Assembly (NCBI GenBank): GCA_038993745.2
Contig: CP160629.1
Span: forward strand, 2,232,001 to 2,296,000
DNA length: 64,000 bases
Source of the DNA: Aliivibrio fischeri
Lineage (GTDB): Bacteria; Pseudomonadota; Gammaproteobacteria; Enterobacterales; Vibrionaceae
Direction: 5' to 3'
The notes under the pieces are model-generated. The model ran no database searches. It saw nothing but the letters and a program-made list of their open reading frames with translations, and was not told the origin of the DNA. The translations under genes were made by a program, and so were the position numbers. How positions within the stretch are numbered: position 1 is the stretch's first letter; each line of letters starts with the position of its first letter. Below, piece by piece: positions 11,867-24,533 of the stretch.

Positions 11867-11896
11867 CAAAAAGACCGCAGCATAGCCACGGTCTCT
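11867..11896 (-). terminator. Intrinsic terminator after tsf
   Basis: 6-bp stem AGACCG/CGGTCT with an 11-nt loop, followed by TTTTTGT on the minus strand, 22 nt after the tsf stop. Confidence 0.75.
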
Positions 11897-11918
11897 TTCA
11901 GTTACAATACAGAAGGAA

Positions 11919-12764
11919 TTAACCTTTTTGTACTGCAGCTACTTCATCAGCAAAGCTCATTTCTGCAGCTTTCTCGATACCTTCACCAACTTCTAGACGT
12001 ACGAAGTTAGATACTGAAGCGCCTTTCTCTTTAAGAATTTCAGCAACAGTTTTCTTAGGTTCCATGATGAAAGCTTGACCTGTTAGAGAAACTTCGCCCG
12101 TGAATTTCTTCATACGGCCGATAACCATTTTCTCAGCGATTTCTTGAGGTTTGCCTTCGTTCATAGCGATTTCAACTTGAACAGCTTTTTCTTTTTCTAC
12201 TACGTCAGCAGGTACGTCAGATGGGTTAACGTACTCAGGCTTAGAAGCAGCAACGTGCATAGCGATGTGCTTAAGAGTTTCAGCATCGCCTTCACCAGCT
12301 ACAACAACACCGATTTTCTCGCCGTGACGGTAAGAAGCTAGTGCAGAACCAGCAACGTATTGTACGCGACGGATGTTGATGTTTTCACCGATTTTAGCTA
12401 CTAGAGCAACACGAGTTTCTTCGAATTGTGCTTGAAGTTCTTCAACAGTTGCTTGAGTTGCAACAGCTGCAGCAACAACTTCTTCAGCAAATGCTGTGAA
12501 GTTAGAATCTTTAGCAACGAAATCAGTTTGACAGTTAACTTCAAGAAGAGCAGCAACGCCGTTTTCTTCTTTGATGATGATTGCGCCTTCAGCAGCAACG
12601 TTACCTGCTTTTTTAGCAGCTTTAGCAGCACCAGATTTACGCATGTTTTCGATCGCTAGTTCGATATCAGCGTTCGCTTCAACTAGCGCTTTTTTACATT
12701 CCATCATGCCAGCGCCAGTGCGCTCACGAAGTTCTTTTACAAGAGCAGCAGTTACAGTTGCCAT
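11919..12764 (-). CDS. tsf: Elongation factor Ts
   Basis: Guanine-nucleotide exchange factor for EF-Tu. The ATG at 12764 gives 281 aa and [24 protein letters not shown] lies 8 nt upstream, and the TTG two codons earlier is rejected. The N-terminal UBA-like domain holds [13 protein letters not shown] and the core contains [12 protein letters not shown], which contacts EF-Tu. Codon use is strongly biased as expected for a highly expressed gene. It lies downstream of rpsB across a hairpin. Confidence 0.98.
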
Positions 12765-12795
12765 TCTCAATTCCTCAATTTAATTGGTGGAGTTA

Positions 12796-12822
12796 AAAAT
12801 CAGGGGCCAAATTGGGCCCCTG
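12796..12822 (-). terminator. Terminator/attenuator between rpsB and tsf
   Basis: Strong 8-bp GC stem CAGGGGCC/GGCCCCTG with a 6-nt loop, then ATTTTTAA on the minus strand. E. coli also has a partial terminator between these two genes; it keeps S2 and EF-Ts output different. The role here is inferred. Confidence 0.7.
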
Positions 12823-12897
12823 CTAACTATTTCAGTTTACTACGAAACGAAAAGACTCACTAGGAGCAAATAATAATTTCGACGAATCGAAAAAATA

Positions 12898-13799
<902 letters not shown>

Positions 13800-13800
<1 letters not shown>

Positions 13801-13835
13801 GCGCGCTTTATACCATAAAAACGCTGTTAAAATCC
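13800..13835 (-). promoter_or_regulatory. rpsB promoter with GC-rich discriminator
   Basis: On the minus strand TATAAA (13807-13812) is preceded by a T-rich -35 region and followed at once by GCGCGCC. A GC-rich discriminator of this kind is typical of stringently controlled ribosomal promoters. Confidence 0.55.
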
Positions 13836-13983
13836 ACTATTTTTCTCTTATAACTCATTTTTAAGGGATCATTTTACTGATCTAGGTATTCCCATCACCT
13901 TATAATTGAAAGATACAGGCCGCCTAGGTAAACTTAGATACATTATCGTTTAATACGATTTAATTTTAGATAGAGAAAAGCCC

Positions 13984-14811
13984 ATGTCAGTAAAGATTAA
14001 AAACGCTGCAGAAATTGAAAAAATGCGCGTAGCCGGCCAATTAGCCGCTGAAGTACTTGAAATGATTGAACCTTATGTGAAAGCTGGGGTAACAACAGAA
14101 GAACTTGATCAAATTTGCCATAAGCACATTACTGAAGTTCAAGGCGCAATCCCTGCTCCATTAAATTACCATGGTTTCCCTAAATCTATCTGTACATCAA
14201 TTAACCATATTGTTTGTCATGGTATTCCTGCATCACAAGATGAACAATACAATGGTTTTGTAAAACCTGCTGTATTAAAAGATGGCGACATCCTTAATAT
14301 TGATATCACAGTAATCAAAGACGGTTACCATGGTGATACTTCAAAGATGTTCTTAGTTGGTGATGTAAGCCCTACAGATAAACGCCTGTGTCTAATTGCA
14401 CAAGAGAGTTTATATGTTGGTATGCGTAAAGTTAAACCGGGTGTAAAACTGGGTGAAATTGGTACTGCTATTCAAAAATACATCAAAGGCACAACACCAA
14501 AATGTTCTATCGTGCGCGATTACTGTGGGCATGGTATTGGTTCTGAATTCCATGAAGAACCACAAGTTGTTCATTACAAAAACAGCGATCGTACTGTATT
14601 AAAAGCAGGCATGACATTTACTATTGAACCAATGATCAATTTAGGTAAATTCGGTTGTCTTCAAGACGACAACGATGGTTGGACAGTATACACAGGCGAC
14701 GGTAAAAATACCGCTCAATGGGAACACACTATTTTAGTAACCGAAACGGGTTGTGAAGTGTTAACTTTACGTGCTGAAGAAACCATTCCTCGCCACATGA
14801 ACAACAAATAA
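13984..14811 (+). CDS. map: Methionine aminopeptidase type I
   Basis: Removes the initiator methionine from new proteins; cytoplasmic dimetal enzyme. It is 275 aa, slightly longer than E. coli Map (264). The metal ligands sit in DGDILNIDITV, DGYHGDTSKMF, CGHGIGSEFHEEP, MTFTIEPMIN and QWEHTILVTE. It is divergent from rpsB, a conserved pairing. A UUCG-loop terminator follows. Confidence 0.98.
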   Translation: MSVKIKNAAEIEKMRVAGQLAAEVLEMIEPYVKAGVTTEELDQICHKHITEVQGAIPAPLNYHGFPKSICTSINHIVCHGIPASQDEQYNGFVKPAVLKDGDILNIDITVIKDGYHGDTSKMFLVGDVSPTDKRLCLIAQESLYVGMRKVKPGVKLGEIGTAIQKYIKGTTPKCSIVRDYCGHGIGSEFHEEPQVVHYKNSDRTVLKAGMTFTIEPMINLGKFGCLQDDNDGWTVYTGDGKNTAQWEHTILVTETGCEVLTLRAEETIPRHMNNK

Positions 14812-14826
14812 CAAATCGCAAATAAA

Positions 14827-14853
14827 CAGAAGGCTTCGGTCTTCTGTTTTTTT
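14827..14853 (+). terminator. Intrinsic terminator after map with UUCG tetraloop
   Basis: Stem CAGAAGGC/GTCTTCTG (one G-T pair) capped by TTCG and followed by seven T. The stable cUUCGg-type cap and U-run make this a textbook terminator. Confidence 0.88.
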
Positions 14854-14869
14854 ATCAGCAAGGATTGCT

Positions 14870-17490
14870 ATGAAATATCTATCCCCCTATCCTTATCCGA
14901 TACTCAGCTTAATATTACCGAACTAAAGCAACAACTTACTCTTTTCTCCCAATACCAAATTAACGCTTTTCATCAGCACAAAACCGTTTCAGATTTAGTA
15001 CTTGAACGATCTCACTATTTTGATCAATTACTCTCTCGACTGTGGCAATTTTTTAAATTTGATGACATCGCAAATACATCCCTGATCGCCGTCGGTGGCT
15101 ATGGACGGGGTGAACTTCATCCTCTTTCAGATATTGATATTCTCATTTTAACTGAGAACAATACCAATGATGCATTTTGCCAAAAAGTAGGAGAGTTAGT
15201 CACTCTACTTTGGGACTTAAAATTAGAAGTTGGCCATAGTGTTCGTTCAATAACAGAGTGCATAGAAATAGGTCAGAATGATTTAACTGTAGCGACTAAC
15301 TTACAAGAAGCTCGCTACATCAGTGGTAATAAAGAACTGTCCCACCAACTAAAATTAAAAATACATTCAGACAGTTTCTGGCCAAGTGAGTCGTTTTATC
15401 AAGCTAAAATTGATGAACAGAAAAAACGTCACAGCCGTTACCATGACACCACATACAACTTAGAACCTGACATAAAATCAAGTCCAGGAGGCTTGAGAGA
15501 CATTCATACCCTAAGCTGGGTTGCTCGACGCCACTTTGGAGCAACGTCCCTACTTGAGATGAGTCAAGCTGGTTTCTTAACCGATGCAGAATATCGCGAA
15601 TTATTAGAATGCCAAGAGTTCTTATGGCGCATTCGCTTTGCGTTGCATATTGAACTGAAGCGATACGACAATCGACTCACCTTTGGTCACCAAGCTTCCG
15701 TTGCTGAGCATTTAGGTTTTATTGGTGAAGGAAATCGCGGTGTAGAGCGTATGATGAAAGAGTTCTATCGAACTTTACGTCGTGTTGCTGAGCTAAATAG
15801 CATGCTGCTCAAAATTTTTGACCAAGCAATCCTTCATCAAGGTGAGCAAGACGATGCCATTATCATCGATGATGATTTTCAACGCCGTGGACGATTAATT
15901 GAAGCTCGAAAGCCTGCTCTATTTCAAGCTCGTCCAGACACCATACTAGACATGTTTTTATTAATGGCGAACGACTCAACCATTGACGGAGTTGCTCCTC
16001 CTACAATGCGTCAATTACGAACCGCTCGACGTCGCCTTAATCGTTTTTTATGTGAAATACCTGAAGCCAAAGAAAAATTTCTACAATTAACTCAGCACCC
16101 AAATGCATTAAACAATGCCTTTAGTTCCATGCATAAATTAGGGGTTCTTTCTGCTTACTTACCTCAATGGAGCCATATTGTAGGACAAATGCAATTTGAT
16201 TTATTTCATGCTTATACAGTTGATGAGCACAGCATTCGTCTGCTTAAGCATATTAATAAATTTTCGGATACTACAAACCGAGATAAACACCCTATCTGCT
16301 GTGAAATCTTCCCTAAAATAATGAAAAAAGAGTTACTTATCATAGCTGCCATTTTTCATGATATAGCAAAAGGCCGTGGGGGCGATCACTCAGAACTGGG
16401 TGCCGTAGATGCCTATGATTTTTGTATTAGCCATGGACTATCAAAACCGGAAGCCAATTTAGTTTCTTGGCTCGTAAAAAGCCACTTGCTCATGTCTGTT
16501 ACGGCACAACGTCGTGATATTTACGATCCTGACGTGATCACTGAGTTTGCAAAACAAGTTAGAGATGAAGAACGTTTAGATTACTTAGTGTGCTTAACTG
16601 TTGCAGATATCTGTGCGACTAATCCGGATTTATGGAACAGTTGGAAACGCTCACTTATCGCAGATTTATATAATGCCACCCAACGAGCACTGAGAAGAGG
16701 GCTAGAGAACCCGCCAGACTTACGAGATCGTATTCGTCATAATCAACAAATGGCTTCTGCACAACTTCGTAGTGAAGGGTTCACGCAATGGGAAGTCGAT
16801 GCTCTGTGGCGTCGATTTAAAGCGGATTATTTCTTACGTCATACTCATAAACAAATTGCATGGCATGCTAGCCATCTGCTTCGTCATCAAGATAAAGAAA
16901 AATCATTAATACTCATCAGTAAAAACGCCTCTCGTGGCGGAACTGAAATTTTTGTTTACAGTAAAGATCAACCGCATCTTTTTGCAACTGTAGCAGCAGA
17001 GTTAGATAGACGTAGTATTACGATTTATGATGCTCAAGTTATGTCCAGTAAAGATGGGTATGCGCTCGATACCTTTATGGTTCTTGATCAAAATGATGAC
17101 CCTATTGATGAAGAACGACAACAAAGATTAATTGATCAACTTTACGACGTTAAACTAAATGACCAAGCAACGCACATTAAAACCCGCCGACCGCCACGCC
17201 AGCTTCAACATTTTAATGTAAAAACACGCATGGAGTTTTTACCAACTAAAACAGGGAAAAGGACGTTAATGGAGTTTGTTGCATTAGATACTCCAGGGTT
17301 ATTAGCGACGGTTGGGGCCACATTTGCTCAATTAGGAATCAATTTACATGCCGCAAAGATCACCACAATTGGTGAGCGAGCTGAAGATTTATTCATCCTA
17401 ACATCAGATGTTGGTGGTCGACTTGACGACGAAAAACAAGCAGAGCTTGAATTAGCATTAGTTAAAAATGTAGCGAGATTAAGCTCATAA
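14870..17490 (+). CDS. glnD: Bifunctional uridylyltransferase/uridylyl-removing enzyme GlnD, 1-base deletion near the start
   Basis: Nitrogen sensor that uridylylates PII proteins when glutamine is low and removes UMP when it is high. The ATG at 14870 follows AGGA; its frame fails at a run of five C (14883-14887). Adding one C gives MKYLSPLSLSDTQLN and a continuous 873-aa protein, the usual length. The nucleotidyltransferase motif VGGYGRGELHPLSDIDIL lies near 15090-15145, the HD domain at HDIAKGRGGDHSELG, and two ACT domains at the C-terminus (ILISKNASRGGTEIF and LMEFVALDTPGLLATVG). Most of the protein, from residue 209 on, is in a single long frame beginning at 15493. Confidence 0.95.
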
Positions 17491-17629
17491 TACAAATAAC
17501 TAAAAACAATAAGTGGGATGGATAAGATCTATCCCACAACTTTCATTCACAGCAGTTGTGATATCGACTCTCATCGTTAATGCTCATTTAGAGGAATCAG
17601 ATAACTATATAATAATATTGGAGTAAGCC

Positions 17630-18010
17630 ATGTACCCACACCTTGTTAGCCTTGGAATTTCAGAACCAGAAAAAATTGAACGTTATTCTCTACGACAAGA
17701 AGCCCATAAAGACATATTGAAGATCTATTTTTCTAAGCAAAAAGGTGAGCTCTTTGCTAAAAGCGTAAAATTCAAATACCCTCGCCAAGTTAAAAATGTG
17801 CTTGTAGATAGCGGTAGCCATCGTTATAAAGAAACAACTGAAATCAATCGAAATTTAACCCTTATCATTGATGAATTAAACAAAATTACTCGCCCAGAAA
17901 AAGAGACTCCCACCGATGTGAAAAAGAAAATTCTAAAAGATTTAAAACATTTAGAAAAAGTAGTAGCGAGCAAAATAGAAGAAATAGAAAAAGATTTAGA
18001 GAAACTTTAA
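17630..18010 (+). CDS. yaeH: UPF0325 family protein (YaeH-like)
   Basis: Small conserved protein of unknown function, 126 aa. It matches E. coli YaeH closely: [29 protein letters not shown], and a helical, charged C-terminus ([19 protein letters not shown]). It is rich in lysine and glutamate, with no signal peptide or membrane segment, so it is probably cytoplasmic. A GGAG ribosome site lies 8 nt upstream of the ATG. YaeH is also near glnD in E. coli, so the placement is conserved. Confidence 0.92.
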   Translation: MYPHLVSLGISEPEKIERYSLRQEAHKDILKIYFSKQKGELFAKSVKFKYPRQVKNVLVDSGSHRYKETTEINRNLTLIIDELNKITRPEKETPTDVKKKILKDLKHLEKVVASKIEEIEKDLEKL

Positions 18011-18026
18011 AGCTTTTAGGCAGCAT

Positions 18027-18056
18027 AAAAAAATGGACCGTAGTGGTCCATTTTTT
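18027..18056. terminator. Bidirectional terminator between the yaeH-like gene and secF
   Basis: Stem TGGACC/GGTCCA flanked by A-run and T-run on both sides, placed between two converging genes. Confidence 0.85.
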
Positions 18057-18079
18057 ATTCTATGATAAACAAAATACCG

Positions 18080-19030
18080 TTAAGGCATCTGTTCAAACTC
18101 TTCTTCGCCTTCTTTATCAATAGGCGTTGGCATTAAGTGTTCACGAGTGATACCTAATTTCAGAGCCAATGCTGATGCTACATAGATAGAAGAATACGTA
18201 CCAATAGTGATACCTAACAACAATGCAAGAGCAAAGCCATGGATCATAGCCCCACCTTGAGTAAATAGAGCGATAACTACAAATAGCGTCGTTGCTGATG
18301 TAATTAATGTACGACTTAATGTTTGCGTAATCGCATCATTAATAATCTCGTTAGAATCACCCTTACGCATTTTCAAGAAGTTTTCACGAATACGGTCAAA
18401 TACAACAATGGTATCATTCAAAGAATAACCCACCACCGTTAGTAGTGCTGCAATAATCGTTAAATCAACTTCAATTTGTAAGAAAGAGAAAATACCTAAC
18501 GTAATAATGATATCGTGCGCCAAAGCGAGTACCGCACCAGCAGCTAAACGCCATTGGAAACGCATCGAAACATAAGCCAAGATACATAACAAAGAAACTA
18601 AGATAGCTAAACCACCCGCTTCTGTAAGTTCATCACCCACATTTGGACCAACGAACTCAATACGACGCATCTCTACTTGCTCACCAGTACCTTCTTTAAT
18701 TGCACTGATGATTTGGTTGCCTAACTCTTCACCTTTTACGTTTTCACGAGGTTGTAGACGAACAATAACATCACGTGCTGTACCAAAGTTTTGAACCGTA
18801 GCATCACCAAAACCTTTCGCTTCTAATGCACTACGGATATCTGGTAATTGTGCAGGCTGTTCAAAACCAACTTCAATCAGTGTGCCACCCGTGAAGTCTA
18901 AGCCCCAGTTTAACCACTTTGTCGATAACGTTACGATAGAAGCAACAATCATCAACATTGAAAAGAAGAAGGCAGCTTTAGACCAACGCATGAAGTCGAT
19001 CGTTTTCTCTGCTTTCATTAATTGAAACAT
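18080..19030 (-). CDS. secF: Protein translocase subunit SecF
   Basis: Inner-membrane RND-type partner of SecD that uses the proton-motive force to pull secreted proteins out of SecYEG. It is 316 aa. The first membrane segment is followed by GLDFTGGT, then the P1 periplasmic domain, and five further segments holding ALAHDIIITLGIFS and GYSLNDTIVVFDRIRENF. An ATG four codons in (19018) is a possible alternative start. It lies 12 nt after secD. Confidence 0.98.
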   Translation of the reverse strand: MFQLMKAEKTIDFMRWSKAAFFFSMLMIVASIVTLSTKWLNWGLDFTGGTLIEVGFEQPAQLPDIRSALEAKGFGDATVQNFGTARDVIVRLQPRENVKGEELGNQIISAIKEGTGEQVEMRRIEFVGPNVGDELTEAGGLAILVSLLCILAYVSMRFQWRLAAGAVLALAHDIIITLGIFSFLQIEVDLTIIAALLTVVGYSLNDTIVVFDRIRENFLKMRKGDSNEIINDAITQTLSRTLITSATTLFVVIALFTQGGAMIHGFALALLLGITIGTYSSIYVASALALKLGITREHLMPTPIDKEGEEEFEQMP

Positions 19031-19042
19031 AATAATGAGTCC

Positions 19043-20899
19043 TTAGATCGACAGCTTGTCTACGCGCTTACCGCCGTAAACTAAGTTAATCACACAACGA
19101 GTACCAACAATCGCAGTAAACATTGATGTTAAAATACCGATAGATAACGTAACAGCGAAACCTTTAATTGCGCCAGTACCAACAGCAAACAAGATAATAG
19201 CTGTAATTAGCGTTGTGATGTTCGCATCGGCAATGGTACTAAAGGCATTCGCATAACCTTGGTGAATTGCTTGTTGTGGATTACGTCCATCACGCAACTC
19301 TTCTCGAATACGCTCGAAAATAAGTACGTTAGCATCGACCGCCATACCAACCGTTAATACGATACCGGCAATACCTGGAAGCGTCATTGTTGCACCTGGG
19401 ATCATCGACATAACACCAATGATTAATACCAAGTTTGCCATTAAGGCTAAGTTTGCAACAAGACCAAAACCACGGTAATAAACCAGTGTAAAGATCATTA
19501 CAGCAACCATACCCCAAATACACGCCTGAATACCCATATCGATATTCTGTTGACCCATTGATGGACCAATCGTACGTTCTTCAACAATCGAGATAGGCGC
19601 AATTAGAGCACCAGCACGAAGTAGAAGTGCTAGGTTATGAGCTTCAGCTTGAGAGTCGATACCAGTAATACGGAAACTACGACCAAGAGCCGATTGAATC
19701 GTTGCTTGGTTAATCACTTCTTCCGTCTTAGAAAGAATAACGCGACCTTCAGGTGTACGACGACCACTGTCTTTGTACTCTGTAAATACCGTCGCCATTA
19801 GCTTACCGATATTTTTACGAGAGAACGCAGTCATCTTGCTACCACCTTCACTATCTAGTGAGATGTTTACTTGAGGACGACCATATTCATCAGCACTTGA
19901 GCTTGCATCTGTAATGCTTGCACCGCCAAGAATAATGCGTTTTTTAAGAACAACAGGACGACCATTACGATCTTCTTTGATTTCGCTACCCGCAGGTGCT
20001 CGTCCGCTTGCTGCTGCAGCCAAATCCGCTTTATCATCCACTTCACGGAACTCAAGTGTCGCTGTTGCACCTAGAATTTCTTTAGCACGCGCAGTATCTT
20101 GAACACCTGGTAGCTCAACAACAATACGGCTTGCACCTTGACGTTGAACTAATGGTTCAGCAACACCTAATTCATTAACACGGTTACGAATAATCGTGAT
20201 GTTTTGCTCAACTGCGTAATTACGAATTTCTTGTAAGCGTTGCTCAGTAAACGTTGCAATTAACTTAAATTGACCGTTTGACTCTGATTCAACAAATGTC
20301 ATATCACGGTGAGCATCAGATAACACTTTTTTCGCTTCAGCTAATTGCTCTTCATTACGAAGAACCACTTCTACAGAATCCTTACCTGAGTCACGAATGG
20401 CACGGTAACGGATCTTAGCTTCACGTAAATCAGTACGGAATGATTCTTCTTGTTGACCAATCAACTTACTCATTGCCGCATCCATATCCACTTCCATTAA
20501 GAAGTGAACACCACCACGTAAATCAAGACCTAATTTCATTGGCGCAGCACCAATAGAAGTTAGCCAATCAGGAGTTAATGGTGCAAGGTTTAATGCAACA
20601 ACGTAATCTTTACCTAAAGACTCATTAATAATATCACGAGCACTGATTTGAGCATCAGTATCGTTAAAACGAACAAGAACAGAGCCATTTTCAAATGCAA
20701 TTGACTTATAAGCGATGTCATTATTCTTTAAATTTTCAGCGACAACATCCAGCGTAGAGGCTTGAACCTCAGTACCACGGCTACCCGTGATTTGAACTGC
20801 TGGATCTTCACCATAGAGGTTTGGAAGTGCATAGAGAGCAGAGATTAGTAGTACAGAAACTACCATCAAATACTTCCATAAAGGGAAACGGTTTAACAC
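19043..20899 (-). CDS. secD: Protein translocase subunit SecD
   Basis: 618-aa inner-membrane protein that works with SecF and YajC. Motifs are [17 protein letters not shown] near residue 125, the large periplasmic P1 domain to about 430, and six membrane segments, with [19 protein letters not shown] carrying the conserved proton-relay aspartate. The C-terminus ends [13 protein letters not shown]. It is co-transcribed with yajC and secF. Confidence 0.98.
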   Translation of the reverse strand: MLNRFPLWKYLMVVSVLLISALYALPNLYGEDPAVQITGSRGTEVQASTLDVVAENLKNNDIAYKSIAFENGSVLVRFNDTDAQISARDIINESLGKDYVVALNLAPLTPDWLTSIGAAPMKLGLDLRGGVHFLMEVDMDAAMSKLIGQQEESFRTDLREAKIRYRAIRDSGKDSVEVVLRNEEQLAEAKKVLSDAHRDMTFVESESNGQFKLIATFTEQRLQEIRNYAVEQNITIIRNRVNELGVAEPLVQRQGASRIVVELPGVQDTARAKEILGATATLEFREVDDKADLAAAASGRAPAGSEIKEDRNGRPVVLKKRIILGGASITDASSSADEYGRPQVNISLDSEGGSKMTAFSRKNIGKLMATVFTEYKDSGRRTPEGRVILSKTEEVINQATIQSALGRSFRITGIDSQAEAHNLALLLRAGALIAPISIVEERTIGPSMGQQNIDMGIQACIWGMVAVMIFTLVYYRGFGLVANLALMANLVLIIGVMSMIPGATMTLPGIAGIVLTVGMAVDANVLIFERIREELRDGRNPQQAIHQGYANAFSTIADANITTLITAIILFAVGTGAIKGFAVTLSIGILTSMFTAIVGTRCVINLVYGGKRVDKLSI

Positions 20900-20952
20900 A
20901 GCGATGTCCTTAACGAAAAATACCCCCTAACCGAAGTTAGAGGGTATAATTT

Positions 20953-21288
20953 TTATAGTGATTTCAGGGTGCCCTTTGGCAGAACAGCTGAAACAAAATC
21001 TTTCTTAATTGTTACTTCGTTGTTTGCGTTAAGCTCAATTACGATGTAATCATTTTCTTCAGATACTTTAGTGATTTTACCTACTAAGCCACCTGCAGTA
21101 AGAACTTCATCACCTTTGCTCATAGAAGCCATTAGGTTTTTGTGCTCTTTTTGACGTTTCGCTTGTGGGCGGTAGATCATAAAGTAGAAGATAACAGCAA
21201 ACATACCAAGCATGATAAACATTTGCATACCACCGCCTTGTGGCGCTGCTTCACCAGCTGCGTGAGCTTGAGAGATGAAAAAACTCAT
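20953..21288 (-). CDS. yajC: Preprotein translocase subunit YajC
   Basis: Small single-span inner-membrane protein of the SecDF-YajC complex, 111 aa. The membrane segment is MFIMLGMFAVIFYFMIYRP, followed by the typical RPQAKRQKEH and the cytoplasmic segment KGDEVLTAGGLVGKI. It sits between tgt and secD, as in E. coli. Confidence 0.97.
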   Translation of the reverse strand: MSFFISQAHAAGEAAPQGGGMQMFIMLGMFAVIFYFMIYRPQAKRQKEHKNLMASMSKGDEVLTAGGLVGKITKVSEENDYIVIELNANNEVTIKKDFVSAVLPKGTLKSL

Positions 21289-21382
21289 TTAATAACGTCC
21301 TCGTATCTAAGTTTCTAATTTCCAGTTTCTAAAATGTGACCATACACATATCTCATTAGATATATGGGTGATTACTCTGCTT

Positions 21383-22558
<1,176 letters not shown>

Positions 22559-22589
22559 CTACATTAATAACTACAAGTTAATGCGGCAC

Positions 22590-22716
22590 CTCCATGTAAA
22601 CTGATAAAGCAGTTTACATGGTCGAAAACGTCCTGTTTTCCTTAATATTTCACTGGCTCCGTGAGTGAAATGAATAAATTATTTACCAGCCATAATAAAC
22701 TAGCTGTGGCTGAAAC
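22590..22716 (-). other. Hairpin-rich spacer between queA and tgt
   Basis: Three inverted repeats in a row: a perfect 12-bp stem CCATGTAAACTG/CAGTTTACATGG with a 6-nt loop (22592-22621), an 8-bp stem ATTTCACT/AGTGAAAT (22647-22671) and a 6-bp stem CAGCCA/TGGCTG near 22688-22712. None has a U-run in the transcribed direction, so they do not look like terminators. They may be RNA processing or stability elements, or a protein-binding palindrome. Confidence 0.6.
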
Positions 22717-22724
22717 AAGAATAA

Positions 22725-23777
22725 CTAGGCTGTTTTTTTCGTGATGAACATTGCATCACCATAACTAAAGAAACGATATTTATTATTTACCGCTTGCTCA
22801 TACGCTTTCATTGTATTCTCGTAGCCTGCAAATGCACTTACTAGCATGATAAGTGTAGACTCAGGTAAGTGGAAGTTTGTCACCAAAGCGTCAACCACTT
22901 GAAATTCGTAACCTGGGTAGATGAAAATTTCAGTATCGTCAAAAAACGGCGCTAACTCTGTACCTTGTTTTAAAGCATGCTGCGCAGCACTTTCTAAAGA
23001 ACGTACTGATGTAGTACCCACAGAAACTACTCGGCCACCACGCGCTTTTGTTGCGTTGATAGCATCGATAACTTCTTGGGAAACTTCTGCGTATTCAGAG
23101 TGCATGTGGTGCTCTAAAATATTGTCCACACGAACGGGCTGGAATGTACCAGCACCAACATGAAGGGTTACGTAGGCAAATTCTACCCCTTTTGCCTTCA
23201 TTTTCTCTAAAATCTCTGTATCAAAGTGTAAACCAGCGGTTGGAGCTGCTACAGCACCAGGCTTTTTGTTATAAACCGTTTGGTAGCGTTCTTTATCCGC
23301 ATCTTCATCAGGACGATCGATATAAGGAGGAAGTGGCATGTGGCCAATTTCATCTAAAATATCTAAGACTTTCTTATCTGAAGTAAAACGAATCTCAAAC
23401 AAGGTATCGTGACGAGCAACCATTTCAGCTTCATGTTCTTGGTTTTCACCCAATAAAAGCATGGTGCCTGGTTTTGGCGATTTAGAACAACGTACATGAG
23501 CCAAAACTGAATGTTCATCAAGAACACGTTCAACCAATACTTCTAATTTACCACCAGAAGCCTTCATACCGAACATACGAGCAGGGATCACTCGAGTATT
23601 GTTGAATACCAATAAATCACCAGCCTGAACTAAATCAAGAATATCAGTAAACTGCCCATCATTAAGTTCGCCACTATTGCCATTCAATTGTAATAGTCGG
23701 CTTGCTGTACGCTCAGGTTGCGGATAACGCGCAATAAGTTCATCAGGTAATTCAAAATGGAAATCGGATACTTGCAT
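22725..23777 (-). CDS. queA: S-adenosylmethionine:tRNA ribosyltransferase-isomerase QueA
   Basis: Transfers the ribosyl part of SAM to preQ1-tRNA to make epoxyqueuosine. It is 350 aa. Family segments are [15 protein letters not shown] at the N-terminus, [21 protein letters not shown] and [20 protein letters not shown] ([15 protein letters not shown]), and [18 protein letters not shown]. It is the first gene of queA-tgt-yajC-secD-secF, with its promoter expected in 23778-24009. Confidence 0.98.
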   Translation of the reverse strand: MQVSDFHFELPDELIARYPQPERTASRLLQLNGNSGELNDGQFTDILDLVQAGDLLVFNNTRVIPARMFGMKASGGKLEVLVERVLDEHSVLAHVRCSKSPKPGTMLLLGENQEHEAEMVARHDTLFEIRFTSDKKVLDILDEIGHMPLPPYIDRPDEDADKERYQTVYNKKPGAVAAPTAGLHFDTEILEKMKAKGVEFAYVTLHVGAGTFQPVRVDNILEHHMHSEYAEVSQEVIDAINATKARGGRVVSVGTTSVRSLESAAQHALKQGTELAPFFDDTEIFIYPGYEFQVVDALVTNFHLPESTLIMLVSAFAGYENTMKAYEQAVNNKYRFFSYGDAMFITKKTA

Positions 23778-23876
23778 GGTTTACTTCTTCATCAAAAATG
23801 GCAGACAGAGTAGTATATTCACGCCCAGAGCAATAGCAAGGGATGAAGCTATATACCTCTCACTTTTTCAAAAAAT

Positions 23877-23892
23877 AGGTCAAAATTGACCT
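23877..23892. promoter_or_regulatory. Palindrome AGGTCAA-AA-TTGACCT between queA and the CBS gene
   Basis: Perfect 7-bp arms around an AA centre in the divergent promoter region, about 115 nt from either start codon. It has the form of a dimeric repressor site; no regulator can be named. Confidence 0.35.
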
Positions 23893-24009
23893 CAAACAGA
23901 GAAAGTTTCATCAGTCTCTTTATGTAGTAAAAAATCTAGCTAGCTCGCACTTTTTTATTCTTTAGCATTCTATATTTAGATAAGGACAAAGAAATAGCAG
24001 GAGCATACT

Positions 24010-24453
24010 ATGTTTACCGTAAAAGACATGATGACGACACATCCTCATACCCTGCTTCGTTCACACTCTTTAGAAGATGCCAAAGCGTTAATGGACGAGC
24101 ACTGTATTAGACACATTCCTATCGTCGATACTGACGGCGCTTTAATTGGGCTTGTTACTCAACGAGACTTACTTTCAGCTCAATCGTCATGCTTAGAAAA
24201 GCCCACTTTTGAAGAAGTATCTACCCTCGATATCCCATTAAACAGCATCATGCATGAAAATGTCATGAGCATTGCTCCATATGGCGGATTAAAAGAAGCG
24301 GCGCTGTTTATGCAAAAACATAAAGTTGGTTGCCTACCCGTTGTGGAACGTGGCAAGTTGGTGGGAATTATTACTGATTCTGATTTTGTTTCTATCGCTA
24401 TCAATTTATTAGAGTTACAAGAAGAGGTTGATCCATTAGAGCTTGACGAATAA
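24010..24453 (+). CDS. Two-CBS-domain protein
   Basis: 147-aa cytoplasmic protein made of a single Bateman module: CBS1 about residues 5-62 (VKDMMTTHPHTLLRSHSLEDA ... LIGLVTQRDLL) and CBS2 about 80-140 (IMHENVMSIAPYGGL ... LVGIITDSDFV). Such modules bind adenine nucleotides or SAM and usually control another protein. No partner domain is attached, and the neighbours (queA and aceA) do not reveal a partner. An AGGAG site lies 6 nt before the ATG. The specific ligand is unknown. Confidence 0.85.
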   Translation: MFTVKDMMTTHPHTLLRSHSLEDAKALMDEHCIRHIPIVDTDGALIGLVTQRDLLSAQSSCLEKPTFEEVSTLDIPLNSIMHENVMSIAPYGGLKEAALFMQKHKVGCLPVVERGKLVGIITDSDFVSIAINLLELQEEVDPLELDE

Positions 24454-24465
24454 CAGCCAAAAAGA

Positions 24466-24487
24466 AAGGGAGACTCCATTCTCCCTT
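24466..24487. terminator. Hairpin between the CBS gene and aceA
   Basis: 8-bp stem AAGGGAGA/TCTCCCTT, 6-nt loop. On the minus strand it is followed by TCTTTTT, so it should mainly terminate aceBA; the plus-strand T-run is poor. Confidence 0.7.
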
Positions 24488-24533
24488 CAAATCCAGCTAG
24501 TGCTATTTATTTTAATTATTAATTACTTAATTC

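Noticed and set aside
12401..12783. Long open frames antisense or shifted inside tsf
   Set aside because: They are side products of the strong codon bias of tsf; compositions are low-complexity (Leu/Lys or Ser runs).
22592..22621. The 12-bp stem as intrinsic terminator of queA
   Set aside because: There is no T-run on either strand after the stem.
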